This document shows positions 54,064-62,808 of a DNA stretch of 64,000 nt, piece after piece. The notes under the pieces were generated by a model. It was not told the DNA's origin. It saw only the letters and a program-made list of their open reading frames with translations, and made no database searches. The stretch is from contig JAKAXD010000004.1 in the NCBI GenBank assembly GCA_021816725.1, forward strand, positions 1-64,000, read 5' to 3'. The stretch comes from Thermoplasmata archaeon (lineage in GTDB: Archaea > Thermoplasmatota > Thermoplasmata > Thermoplasmatales > GCA-001856825). How positions within the stretch are numbered: the first letter of the stretch is position 1; each line of letters opens with the position of its first letter. Made by a program: the position numbers and the translations under genes.

Positions 54064-55114
54064 TTAATTCACCATAAATTGACTCCAGGAGGTCTGCCGT
54101 TGTCTGTATGGAATAGTTCTTGCTGGATTTATATGCGTTATCTGAATAAGTCTTCAGGTCCACGCTGTCCAGCTCCCTCAACTTGCTGACCAGTGCACTC
54201 GCATCTCCGTATCTGACGAACCATCCGTTATAGTTGTCCTTCAGGATCCCTATTTCCCTTGTTTCAGATGAACCGATGACAGGAGTCCCAGATGCCATTG
54301 CCTCTATGAAGACAACACCAAATGTTTCTGCTCTTGATGGTGCAACAAGAAGCTTTGCATTCTTCAGCAGTTCAATCTTTTCTGCTTCAGAAACGTAGCC
54401 GAGATATTCTATGTTCTTGAACCTCTGTGCGTAATCCATCACGGTATTCTTTAGTGGACCAGTACCCGCAATCTTGAACCTCTTTTCAGGGAGCTGGGAT
54501 GCTGCCTCTAGAAGCTCAAGTACGCCCTTATCGGTTGTCAGTCTCCCAACGAAGAAATAGTAATCCTGCTTACTGTCGCTAAAAATGAATTTGCTCAGGT
54601 CTATTCCAACAGGAACTATTCTCGATTCATTGCCAAATGCCTTGAGGTAGTCTGCAACCAGTTTTGAAGGTGATATGACCATATCCAGCTTCGAATAAAG
54701 GTGCATGTTGTACTGGAATCCAATGTTCAGTATGCTCCTTATGAAGGGGAACTTGATTGTATTGTCCATGTTCACGAAATCCGTGTGGTATGTACCAATT
54801 GTGGGTATTTCCCTCTTCTTTGCAAACCTGTATCCCATAGTGCCGAGCGTGAACGGGGTATGAATGTGTATGACATCAGGGTCAAAACGCTGGAGATCAC
54901 GGTACATCTCGTAGACAGGTATTCCAATCCTGTATTCCTTGTAAAGAGGAAACCTGTAGGATGGCAGCCCAAAAACGCCATCGTTGTTGGAAAAAACAGT
55001 ATAGACTCTTACCGAATGCCCTCTCCTTTCAAGTTCAGCCTTGTAATCAACTAGATGATTTGCAACACCGTCAGCTATCGGGTGGTACGTATCGCTGCAT
55101 AGGGCTATTCGCAT
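54044..55114 (-). CDS. GT4-type glycosyltransferase
   Basis: This 356-residue GT-B enzyme has N-terminal ALCSDTYHPIADGVANHLVDYKAEL, FVGRLTTDKGVLELLEAA, and the EX7E motif in RAETFGVVFIEAMASGTPVIGS, which contacts the NDP-sugar. It resembles mannosyl/glucosyl transferases acting on archaeal glycolipids or S-layer glycans. It starts 44 nt inside the radical SAM gene, an unusually long overlap, suggesting coupled translation. Confidence 0.9.
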   Translation of the reverse strand: MRIALCSDTYHPIADGVANHLVDYKAELERRGHSVRVYTVFSNNDGVFGLPSYRFPLYKEYRIGIPVYEMYRDLQRFDPDVIHIHTPFTLGTMGYRFAKKREIPTIGTYHTDFVNMDNTIKFPFIRSILNIGFQYNMHLYSKLDMVISPSKLVADYLKAFGNESRIVPVGIDLSKFIFSDSKQDYYFFVGRLTTDKGVLELLEAASQLPEKRFKIAGTGPLKNTVMDYAQRFKNIEYLGYVSEAEKIELLKNAKLLVAPSRAETFGVVFIEAMASGTPVIGSSETREIGILKDNYNGWFVRYGDASALVSKLRELDSVDLKTYSDNAYKSSKNYSIQTTADLLESIYGELIESKVG

Positions 55115-56021
55115 TAGGAGTCGAGTGACCGATATTTTTACGATTATAAAGATATATCCTACTTACGAGCTTCGCCTGCTCGAAAATATTGTTCATTGAG
55201 GGCTCCCTGAAACACTGGATGAAACAGTCATTGCACGTGTTGGTATAGTCGTCCCATTTCCTGTTTGAGTTCAATTTTTTGGTAGTCTTGTAGAAGCAAG
55301 GGTATACATCACCGTGGTAGTCGGCGTAGAACACCTCTTCTCCTGCCCTGCATCTCTGGACATCCTTCTTCTCGATCCAGTCAACAGCTTCCTTGTAGTA
55401 TGTCCTTGTGTTCCCGAACTTGTACTCCTTGTAATTCTCGAACGCGAAATTGAATGCTTCCTTTATCTGCTCATCCTTCACGGGCACCTTCTCATAATAG
55501 TAGGAGCTGTTATCAGGGAAGCACATGGACACTGGAAGCCCGATCTCGGAGTTCACGTACTTTGCATAATCACCTATCTTGTCGTAGTTGAAGTCTGTGA
55601 CAAGTATATTTGAAGTGAGGACCTTTACCTTCGGCTTCAGGTATCTCATGCTCTCCACAACTACATCGAATATCTTCCTGCCCCTGTACTCATTGTGCAG
55701 TTCTGGAATGTGACTGTCAAGGCTTATTGTCGCAGCATCCAGGTAAGGGTAAATCTTGCTCAGAACGAACTTGTTCGTACCGTTGGTTGCTATGTGCGTA
55801 ATGAATTTGTGTTCCTTCAGTGTCTTCAATATCCTTGGAAGATCAGGATGCAGTGTTGGTTCCCCGCCTGTTACGGATACGATCTTAACCTTGTTATATT
55901 TCATCTCTTCTATGAAATCTTCAATTTTATCCTTGGGGAAGAGAACGTTTCCTTCGAAAGCGTTGCAGCCCTTGCAGAGAAGATTACACTTGAAATCGAT
56001 GTTCCATATGACTGTCCTCAT
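55071..56021 (-). CDS. radical SAM protein
   Basis: This 316-residue enzyme has the radical SAM cluster motif CNLLCKGC (residues 12-19), the SAM-binding VSVTGGEPTLHPDLPRIL, and a cysteine-rich C-terminal part (CRAGEEVF, CFYKTT, CNDCFIQC) that probably binds a second iron-sulfur cluster in SPASM style. The reaction is unknown. A TATA box 25 nt upstream gives it its own leaderless promoter, separate from the heme genes. Its operon partners suggest lipid or glycan modification. Confidence 0.85.
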   Translation of the reverse strand: MRTVIWNIDFKCNLLCKGCNAFEGNVLFPKDKIEDFIEEMKYNKVKIVSVTGGEPTLHPDLPRILKTLKEHKFITHIATNGTNKFVLSKIYPYLDAATISLDSHIPELHNEYRGRKIFDVVVESMRYLKPKVKVLTSNILVTDFNYDKIGDYAKYVNSEIGLPVSMCFPDNSSYYYEKVPVKDEQIKEAFNFAFENYKEYKFGNTRTYYKEAVDWIEKKDVQRCRAGEEVFYADYHGDVYPCFYKTTKKLNSNRKWDDYTNTCNDCFIQCFREPSMNNIFEQAKLVSRIYLYNRKNIGHSTPNANSPMQRYVPPDS

Positions 56022-56041
56022 TGCTCATTGAAATGGTGTTG

Positions 56042-56050
56042 AAATATAAA
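56042..56050 (-). promoter_or_regulatory. TATA box of the radical SAM/glycosyltransferase operon
   Basis: TTTATATTT on the minus strand is centred 25 nt before the ATG at 56021, marking a transcription boundary after hemB. Confidence 0.5.
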
Positions 56051-56072
56051 TAAATTTGAGTTTTGAAAGCGA

Positions 56073-57029
56073 CTAATTGCCCTCCTTCTTGAGAATGTAT
56101 TCGGTGAAATAGCTTATGACTATGTCGGCTCCTGCCCTGAATATTGAGCTTAGCGACTCGTCCACGACTGAATCCAGGTTTATTATTCCATTCCTTGCAG
56201 CAGACATTATAATAGAATATTCCGCACTCACGCTATACGCCGCTATCGGTAACATGAACCTGTTCCTTGCCTCCCTTATCAGATCTAGGTAGAACAGGGC
56301 TGGCTTGACCATGATTGCGTCGGCTCCTTCCTCAATGTCAAGCTCCATTTCGCGTATGGCCTCCCTCGCATTATTGTATGGCATCTGGTAAGTCCTCCTG
56401 TCGCCGAATGAAGGTGTGGAAAAGACTGCTTCCCTGAACGGTGCGTACATCGAGCTGGCAAATTTTGCGCTATATGCAAGTATGAGCGTATCTTCGTACC
56501 CCCGCGAATCCAGCTCCTTTCTTATTCTGCCAACCTGACCGTCCATCATGCCTGATGGAGCAACCCCGTCAACGCCCGCTTCCGCATAGCTGGATGCGAT
56601 CTTGGCATATGTATCAAGGGTAGAATCGTTGTCGATACTCTTCCCCTTTACGATCCCGCAGTGACCATGATCTGTATATTCGCAAAGGCAGAGGTCAGCA
56701 AAAACAACCAAGTTCGTCTCCTTCTTTATCTCCCTCACTGCTTTCTGGATCACACCGTTCCTGTCGTAGGAAGCGGACCCAGTGGAATCCTTGTGACCTG
56801 GCACTCCAAATAGCAGGATGCTCTTGATCCCTATGTCCTCATATTCCTTCGCCTTCGCCGTAATTTCGTTCAAGGGGAGCCTGAAGATATCCGGCATGTT
56901 CTTTATTTCTTCCTGCTTGGATATATTTTCATCGACAAACATGGGCATTATCAGCTTGCCCTTTCTCACCTCTGTTTCCGAGAAAACACTTCTTACTTCA
57001 GGTGACTTTCTTAACCTTCTTAGTCTCAT
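56073..57029 (-). CDS. hemB: porphobilinogen synthase (ALA dehydratase)
   Basis: This 318-residue enzyme condenses two 5-aminolevulinate molecules to porphobilinogen. Both active-site lysines are seen, in YSAKFASSMYAPFREA (about 200) and MVKPALFYLDLI (about 252). The metal site CLCEYTDHGHCG has the three-cysteine zinc form. It overlaps hemA by 32 nt and closes the minus-strand heme array. Confidence 0.97.
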   Translation of the reverse strand: MRLRRLRKSPEVRSVFSETEVRKGKLIMPMFVDENISKQEEIKNMPDIFRLPLNEITAKAKEYEDIGIKSILLFGVPGHKDSTGSASYDRNGVIQKAVREIKKETNLVVFADLCLCEYTDHGHCGIVKGKSIDNDSTLDTYAKIASSYAEAGVDGVAPSGMMDGQVGRIRKELDSRGYEDTLILAYSAKFASSMYAPFREAVFSTPSFGDRRTYQMPYNNAREAIREMELDIEEGADAIMVKPALFYLDLIREARNRFMLPIAAYSVSAEYSIIMSAARNGIINLDSVVDESLSSIFRAGADIVISYFTEYILKKEGN

Positions 57030-58221
57030 ATCTGGAAAAGTTCTCGTTCAATATCATCTCCATATTCGTTACTGTTTCCGAGGATCTGATGTCCTTCGCA
57101 TTCTTTATACCATTGATAACGAATCCAAGAAGTTTGTTCCTCGTGGATTCAAGCCCCTTCCTTATGGTTTCAGAGTCAGCTCTTTCTTTTGGCTTCCTTT
57201 CAAAGAACTTCATCTCTTCCTCAATCACGTTGTTCGAATAATCGAATATCTTCTTCAGGAGTTCTTCCTTTTCAGAACTCATCAGCTTCTTGGAAAATTT
57301 CTCGAACTCAGTGTTCACAGTCTTCAGGCTCTTTATGGCGTAATCGCTCGCCTTTTCATTATTGGGAATAATTGATTCAGAAAGGGATTCCATGTTGACG
57401 ATCTTTACCCCCTTTGGGAGGTCACTAGACACATTTGGAGGAACCCCAAGATCAAGCACCACCTTGATTTTGGACCCTGCAATATCGTTGCGTTTGAGCA
57501 GGACTTCCTCAGATTTAGTGGCAGTGATGATGACGTCGTAATTCTTCCACTTCTTCCTGTCAAAATCTTCGATGGAAGCTCCGAAAGCCTTTGATATTTC
57601 CCTTGCCTTCTCTGGACTCCTGTTGCTTATTGAAAACCTGATGCCATTTCTTGAAAGGAAGCTCGATATCTGTGTTCCGAGATCCCCTGCACCTATCACC
57701 AATACTTTCTGCCTCGGCGATATCTCTATCATGCTTAATGCTTCACTAGCTACGCTCCTAGCGCGTTTGCCGTTTCCATTTTCCCTCCTTGTCTTCCTTC
57801 CGACTTCGAGGGACTTCTTCAGCACCTCGTTGAGATTTGGACCCGACATCCCGTTCTTCCTCGAGACCTCCCACGCCTCTCTGACCTGGGCCAGTATTTC
57901 ATTTTCCCCAATGACCATAGAATCGAGGCCCGCCGAAACGAGAAAGAGGTGCTTGATTGCATCCATGCCGTGGACCACAGTATGTTTCAACGATTTGTCG
58001 TTTATGAAATCTTCAAGGAAATCTACCGTCTCCCTGTCCCCTGGATAGAAATATATCTCAAACCTGTTGCACGTCCAGAGCACCAAGGCTTCCTTGATTC
58101 TTTCATTCTTTTTTATGTAATCATATACTTCATCAAGCTGGAATTCCTTGATTGTAGAGAAATATAACGAGCCTAGGTCTCCGTAACTGACCCTTATAAG
58201 GAAGATACCGCCTTTCTCCAA
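56998..58221 (-). CDS. hemA: glutamyl-tRNA reductase
   Basis: This 407-residue enzyme reduces glutamyl-tRNA to glutamate-1-semialdehyde, the first step of the C5 route. It has the catalytic cysteine in LWTCNRFEIY (about residue 50), GMDAIKHLFLVSAGLDSMVIGENEILAQVREAW, NADPH-binding VIGAGDLGTQISSFLSRNG, and a C-terminal helical dimerisation domain. A TTG at 58221 is the best in-frame start, as the family N-terminus IFLIRVSYGDLG begins there. A TATA-like AAATATACA lies 30-38 nt upstream, so it may have its own promoter. Confidence 0.96.
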   Translation of the reverse strand: MEKGGIFLIRVSYGDLGSLYFSTIKEFQLDEVYDYIKKNERIKEALVLWTCNRFEIYFYPGDRETVDFLEDFINDKSLKHTVVHGMDAIKHLFLVSAGLDSMVIGENEILAQVREAWEVSRKNGMSGPNLNEVLKKSLEVGRKTRRENGNGKRARSVASEALSMIEISPRQKVLVIGAGDLGTQISSFLSRNGIRFSISNRSPEKAREISKAFGASIEDFDRKKWKNYDVIITATKSEEVLLKRNDIAGSKIKVVLDLGVPPNVSSDLPKGVKIVNMESLSESIIPNNEKASDYAIKSLKTVNTEFEKFSKKLMSSEKEELLKKIFDYSNNVIEEEMKFFERKPKERADSETIRKGLESTRNKLLGFVINGIKNAKDIRSSETVTNMEMILNENFSRYETKKVKKVT

Positions 58222-58257
58222 TTCATCGCACCTAAATCTTGAACGCAGACTGTATAT

Positions 58258-58908
58258 TTACCTTTTCGCGGAGAGCTGCCTAAGAATTTTTACAATGTCT
58301 GGATCATCGAAAGTTCCCCTCGGTTCATACCCCATATCCTTCATCGTTTCCCCTGTTGGCCTGCCAATTGCATACAATTCCTTCCCCTTAAGCAGTTTCA
58401 TTGCACGCCCCTGCGAGATTCTGAATGATTTGGATGAGCCGAATAGGATCCTCTTCGCCTCCATCAGAGGGCTGAAATCGACCTCCTCATTTTCCCTTAT
58501 TTCATATGCAACGGTTATCTTGACGCTTACGCCTGCGTCCTTTAGATGCTGGATGAATTTCTCGGACAACTGGTCGCTACCAACTATATGCACTGACTTC
58601 TCCGATCTTGTCAGCAGTTCGGCAAGACCTTCTGTGTTCTGTTGGTCCGGAACGTTGCACTTTCGCGAATATAGCCTTTCCAGGTATTCTGCCGTCTGCT
58701 TCCCTATGCAGTATGCCGCCTTTTCTCCAAGATTGATCTTGGACATCTTCATGGCGATCACTCCTCGTTTTGACGTTAGCACCAGAGGATCCTGGATTTT
58801 CCTCATACCTGAAATATCCCTGTATACAATCCTCAGAACTGGGACCTGTATCACGCCTTCAATATCCATTTCAAGGGGTGCACCTACATAGGCAACCTTA
58901 TCTTCCAA
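58258..58908 (-). CDS. hemD: uroporphyrinogen-III synthase
   Basis: This 216-residue protein matches the fast-evolving HemD family: two alpha/beta domains, VLTSKRGVIAM and GKQTAEYL in the first half, HIVGSDQLSEKFIQHLKDAGVSV, and the C-terminal FGSSKSFR...AIGRPTGETMKDMGYEPRGTFDDP. It closes the linear tetrapyrrole with inversion of ring D. It overlaps hemC by 11 nt, as expected for coupled enzymes. Confidence 0.9.
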   Translation of the reverse strand: MEDKVAYVGAPLEMDIEGVIQVPVLRIVYRDISGMRKIQDPLVLTSKRGVIAMKMSKINLGEKAAYCIGKQTAEYLERLYSRKCNVPDQQNTEGLAELLTRSEKSVHIVGSDQLSEKFIQHLKDAGVSVKITVAYEIRENEEVDFSPLMEAKRILFGSSKSFRISQGRAMKLLKGKELYAIGRPTGETMKDMGYEPRGTFDDPDIVKILRQLSAKR

Positions 58909-59743
58909 GTATATCCCTCATTTTCCGTATGTCGGATTCCTCTACCCTTTCCCTGAACGTCAGGTCATATCTTCTCTCCTCATTTGCATATGCAAACTTC
59001 ACCAGGTGCTGGGAACTGATGGCCCTGATGCTTGCAGCGAGATTGCACCCGAGCTCAAGCCTGACCATGATATTCCTCTCCATTGATGCTTCCCACATTG
59101 CATCTTTGTCCTGGATATTCTTCAAAATCCGCCCCAAATCAGTTCCCCTTTTTGTAACTACGGCTATGAAACCCTGGTTAGGGTCAGGGGGGCAGACATC
59201 CTCGCTTATCGTCTCCCCTGGAGGGGTGATCTTCAGTCTGTCCAATGCTGCCTTCGCCACCACCAGCGAGCCTACCTCGCCACCCCCCCATTTCCTGATC
59301 CTGGTATCTATGTTGCCCCTGATGTCGATAAACTTTAGATCTCTATTGAACAGGCGAAGGAACATCCTTCTCCTTATTGAGCTTGAACCCACCGTGCCCG
59401 AGAAAGTGCTAATTTGAGTGTTGGATACGAAATAGTCCCTTGGGTCTGCGCGCTTGGAGTAGTAGCTGATCTCAAGTTCAGGGTCGATCTCGTTCGGAAT
59501 ATCTTTTGCGGAATGCACCGCTGCATCAACTTCACCTTCCACTATCTTCTCATTCAGCCTCTTAACGAACACGCCCTGTTCATCCATCTTGTATAGGGGG
59601 GTATGAGTATCACTCTCTCCATGTGACCTTATCTCGACTGGACTGCAAATGATACCGTGCGCCGCCAGTAAATTTGATATTATTTCATACTGAACGAGTG
59701 CAAGCCTAGATCCCCTGGTGGCAATTCTCAGGTTCCCTTCCAT
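58898..59743 (-). CDS. hemC: hydroxymethylbilane synthase (porphobilinogen deaminase)
   Basis: This 281-residue enzyme joins four porphobilinogens. It starts RIATRGSRLALVQYE and has HSAKDIPNEI, SSIRRRMFL, RGNIDTRIRKW and the dipyrromethane-binding cysteine in RLELGCNLAASI (about residue 242). It is a little shorter than bacterial HemC because domain 3 is trimmed. It overlaps hemL by 16 nt. Confidence 0.95.
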   Translation of the reverse strand: MEGNLRIATRGSRLALVQYEIISNLLAAHGIICSPVEIRSHGESDTHTPLYKMDEQGVFVKRLNEKIVEGEVDAAVHSAKDIPNEIDPELEISYYSKRADPRDYFVSNTQISTFSGTVGSSSIRRRMFLRLFNRDLKFIDIRGNIDTRIRKWGGGEVGSLVVAKAALDRLKITPPGETISEDVCPPDPNQGFIAVVTKRGTDLGRILKNIQDKDAMWEASMERNIMVRLELGCNLAASIRAISSQHLVKFAYANEERRYDLTFRERVEESDIRKMRDILGR

Positions 59744-60876
59744 ATTTTTCTCGCTTCCTCCCCAAGTAATTCGAATGCTTCCTTCACGTCTTTTTCTGCA
59801 TGCTCAAAACTTATGAATATAGTCTCATCATAAGAAGGTGCAAGGAATATTCCCGCATCCAGAGCTTTCTCAAACAATTTGAAATAAAGGTCCTTTCTGG
59901 ATCTGAGTGCATCAGAAGCCCTCTCCACACTTCCGTCAGTGAAGAAAATGGAGAGCATCCCCGTTTGTGAGTTGACAGGCAATCCTGATTCCGAAAGACC
60001 CCTCCTTGCGACATCCGTAAGCCTTTCGAGATGGGAATAGTCTTTTTTGGACAGGATTTCCAGTGTTTCCAGGCCTGCGGCTACAGAGACTGGGTTTCCT
60101 GAGAAAGTACCTGCCTGAGGAAATGATCCTGAGGGTCTCACTTCCTTCATTATATCCTCTTTCCCTCCGTAAGCTGCCAGTGGGAGACCTCCGCCGATGA
60201 TCTTTGCAAATGTTGCCAGATCGGGTTCCAGTTTCAAGTGACGATAGTATGGATAGAAACCTGTCCTGTACCCTGTGATTACCTCGTCAAAAATCAGCAG
60301 TGTGCCTGTCCTTTCCGTTATTTCCCTTACGTTTTCAAGGAAGTCATCCCTGGGTGGAATGACTCCAATATTTCCCATCACAGGCTCTATGATGAAACAT
60401 GCGTACTCCCTCGTGGAAAGCTTATCCCTTAGTGCATCCTGACTGTTGAATTCAATTGACTCAACGAGATCAGAATCGAAATTGAATGGATGTGTGCCGT
60501 GATAGCCGCCCCTTACCTTCAGCACCTTCCTCCTACCCGTATGGTGCAATGCCAGCCTAATTGAGTGCATCGTTGCCTCAGTCCCTGAATTGACCAGCCT
60601 GACTTTATCCAGATTTGCTGATCTCGTAAGTAACTCACCGAACTTGACCTCTAGCTCAGTAGGAGCGCCGAAAACTGTTCCCCGCTGAACAGTTTCCATA
60701 ATCCTCTCGACAACCCTTTCGGGAGAGTGGCCGAGGATCAGCGGGCCGTATGCGAGAAGGAAGTCCTGGTATGACTTCCCGTCCACGTCCCATATTAATG
60801 CACCTTTCCCCCTACCTATGAACATCGGATATGGAGGGTAGTATCTTACCGGGCTGTTCACACCCTTCGGGAACAC
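59728..60876 (-). CDS. hemL: glutamate-1-semialdehyde 2,1-aminomutase
   Basis: The PLP enzyme converts glutamate-1-semialdehyde to 5-aminolevulinate. It has RLVNSGTEATMHSIRLA, GGYHGTHPFNF, FDEVITGYR and the PLP lysine in TFAKIIGGGLPLAAYGG. The first canonical start is the GTG at 60876, but in-frame codons upstream encode SKDLFERSTRVFPKGVNSP, which is the conserved HemL N-terminus. The real start is therefore probably CTG at 60915, preceded by AGGGGTG and overlapping the upstream stop as CTGA, giving 395 residues. Confidence 0.95.
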   Translation of the reverse strand: MFPKGVNSPVRYYPPYPMFIGRGKGALIWDVDGKSYQDFLLAYGPLILGHSPERVVERIMETVQRGTVFGAPTELEVKFGELLTRSANLDKVRLVNSGTEATMHSIRLALHHTGRRKVLKVRGGYHGTHPFNFDSDLVESIEFNSQDALRDKLSTREYACFIIEPVMGNIGVIPPRDDFLENVREITERTGTLLIFDEVITGYRTGFYPYYRHLKLEPDLATFAKIIGGGLPLAAYGGKEDIMKEVRPSGSFPQAGTFSGNPVSVAAGLETLEILSKKDYSHLERLTDVARRGLSESGLPVNSQTGMLSIFFTDGSVERASDALRSRKDLYFKLFEKALDAGIFLAPSYDETIFISFEHAEKDVKEAFELLGEEARKIWKGT

Positions 60877-60911
60877 CCTGGTTGACCTTTCAAACAGGTC
60901 TTTGCTATACT

Positions 60912-61418
60912 TCAGAAGAACACCCCTGCTAGAATTTCAGCAACCAATATTATTACCACCATAAGCCCAACTGTTATGAACGAAAGAAGGTGGGATATCC
61001 TCCTCATCCTCTTCAGTTCGTCAAATTTTCCGGCCTCTGCGAGCTTCGGGAACTTCTTGCCGTGCCAGAGATTGTTCCCATATAGGATTCCATACATTAA
61101 TGCAACTGCAACAATCTTGACTGTAAGGACATACCCCCACTGCGTCTGAATGGCACTTCCGAAAGAAGTGAAATAAGAAGGGCGGTAGAGGTAAACGAGA
61201 AGCAACCCCGTCAGAGTGAGAAGAATGATAGATACGTTCGTCCAGAGTGCGTATTTTTTCCCCATGACTGTCATGAACCTTGTCCTCTGCTTCTCTTCAG
61301 GCATGGCAATGCTGCTTGCGGGCCACACTATCACCCACACGAATATCGATGAACCAACAAGAAATATGGCACAGATTACGTGAATGAATAGGACCGTAAT
61401 CATCAATAGGTCATACAT
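60912..61418 (-). CDS. CopD/HemJ-like four-helix membrane protein
   Basis: This 168-residue protein has four membrane helices (about 4-30, 54-78, 91-113 and 141-166). A histidine lies in helix 1 (LFIHVICAIF), a lysine in helix 3 (YVLTVKIVAVALMYG), and a WHGKKF loop follows helix 3. This layout is shared by CopD/DUF2269 proteins and by HemJ, the heme-binding protoporphyrinogen oxidase. It stands directly before hemL in the heme array (CTGA overlap). I infer a porphyrinogen-oxidising or heme-handling role; family membership needs profile searches. Confidence 0.65.
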   Translation of the reverse strand: MYDLLMITVLFIHVICAIFLVGSSIFVWVIVWPASSIAMPEEKQRTRFMTVMGKKYALWTNVSIILLTLTGLLLVYLYRPSYFTSFGSAIQTQWGYVLTVKIVAVALMYGILYGNNLWHGKKFPKLAEAGKFDELKRMRRISHLLSFITVGLMVVIILVAEILAGVFF

Positions 61419-61430
61419 ATGAAGACCGAA

Positions 61431-62561
61431 TCACGTGGCGCTATTCAAAGCTTTCATGGCCTTTGGAACATAAGAGCAGCGCGGGTCCTCCTGGAACATA
61501 TCGCCGTAATAGCTGTACGCCCTTGACCTTGAGCCGCCGCATATGTCTGAATATTCACATGCTCCGCATCTTCCCTTGAAACTACTTGAATCCCTCAGTT
61601 TCACGAGTGTTTCGTTATTCCTGTAAATATCCGCAATTGACCTATCTTTCACGTTACCTAGCTTGATCGGAAGGAATCCTGATGGATTCACGTCACCATT
61701 GTGTGAAACGAATATCACCCCCTTCCCGTCCCTCGTCTGGCTCGTATGCCCCTTTGGCCTGTCTCCGGGTTTGCCCAAGAGCCCTATTGTTTCTTCCACT
61801 AGGCTGGAGTATAGGTTGCCTCCCCTGTAATCGCTCTTCTCCCTCTCAATGAGTATCCTCCTGAAGAATGGCGCTTCGACTGTCCTGATCGATATGCCGT
61901 ACCTTGATGCGAACTCCAGATAGTTGAACACGTCTTCATATGATTCTGAGTCAAGATCCTCCCTGTCTATTCCTCTTCCTGTTTTGATAAGCGAAAATAC
62001 TTCCCACGTCTTCACTTTCGTATCGATGAGTATCTTCAAGAGCTGAGGGAGTTCGTGAACATTCCTCTTGAATACTGTAGTATTTATCTGAAGCGTGAAA
62101 CCTTCCGATATGACCTTCCTCGCAAGGTCCAAGGTCTTGTCGAACGTTCCAATGTACCCCCGTAGCCAGTCGTGGGTGTCAGATGACGCCCCATCCAGGC
62201 TCAGTGACAGGGACTTCACACCGTATTTCTTCATCATTGCAAATGCATCATCGTTCAGCAGAGGGGTCGCGCTGGGTGACATGGATGCCGGTATGCCAAG
62301 CTCCTTTGTTCTCCTGAGTATATCTTCAAGCCCCCTCTTCTTCATTATGTCTCCGCCAGTCAGTATGAGCACAGGATACGGCATCCCGAATTCCTTCACC
62401 TGCTCAACGAACGAAAGAGATTGCTCTAACGTCATCTCGTCAGGTAGTGCATCAAGGAGTGCGGATGCTCTGCAGTGTTTGCAGGCCAGGTCGCAGGCCT
62501 TGGTAGTTTCCCAGAATATGAGTATGGGCTTTGAATTATAATCTATTGGACGTGGATTCAC
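61431..62561 (-). CDS. radical SAM/SPASM protein, AhbD-like
   Basis: This 376-residue enzyme has CDLACKHCRAS (CxxxCxxC, about residues 23-30), the glycine-rich LILTGGDIM, and a SPASM-type C-terminus with CGACEYSDICGGSRSRA and a final cysteine for an extra 4Fe-4S cluster. The sequence IFWETTKACDLACKHCRA is close to heme d1/AhbD-NirJ relatives, which decarboxylate Fe-coproporphyrin to heme. It heads the heme array. The GTG at 62561 has a TATA box 25 nt upstream. The role as late heme enzyme is inferred from similarity and place. Confidence 0.8.
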   Translation of the reverse strand: MNPRPIDYNSKPILIFWETTKACDLACKHCRASALLDALPDEMTLEQSLSFVEQVKEFGMPYPVLILTGGDIMKKRGLEDILRRTKELGIPASMSPSATPLLNDDAFAMMKKYGVKSLSLSLDGASSDTHDWLRGYIGTFDKTLDLARKVISEGFTLQINTTVFKRNVHELPQLLKILIDTKVKTWEVFSLIKTGRGIDREDLDSESYEDVFNYLEFASRYGISIRTVEAPFFRRILIEREKSDYRGGNLYSSLVEETIGLLGKPGDRPKGHTSQTRDGKGVIFVSHNGDVNPSGFLPIKLGNVKDRSIADIYRNNETLVKLRDSSSFKGRCGACEYSDICGGSRSRAYSYYGDMFQEDPRCSYVPKAMKALNSAT

Positions 62562-62581
62562 TGATGGTTGATTAATGAATT

Positions 62582-62590
62582 CTATTTAAG
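62582..62590 (-). promoter_or_regulatory. TATA box of the minus-strand heme operon
   Basis: CTTAAATAG on the minus strand is centred 25 nt before the GTG at 62561. Confidence 0.45.
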
Positions 62591-62790
62591 AGAAACGTAA
62601 CTTTGCAAGTCACTCATCATTAATGCTTCTGTTTCCCGCAACTGGTCATAGGCTACATGAAGGACAAATTACCGCATCCCTGCAAATCTAGGAGGGAAGT
62701 CGCATCCTGGAATCTCTGACCCGTCACCCCCATCTCACTTTCATCTTATTTTCAGGTAGAAGTCTCATCCGGCATTGTTCGTTTAAAAAT

Positions 62791-62798
62791 GATATATA
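62791..62798 (+). promoter_or_regulatory. TATA box of hemE-hemH
   Basis: GATATATA is centred about 26 nt before the ATG at 62821, which indicates that ATG, not the TTG at 62809, is the start of hemE. Confidence 0.5.
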
Positions 62799-62808
62799 CT
62801 CCAAAACA

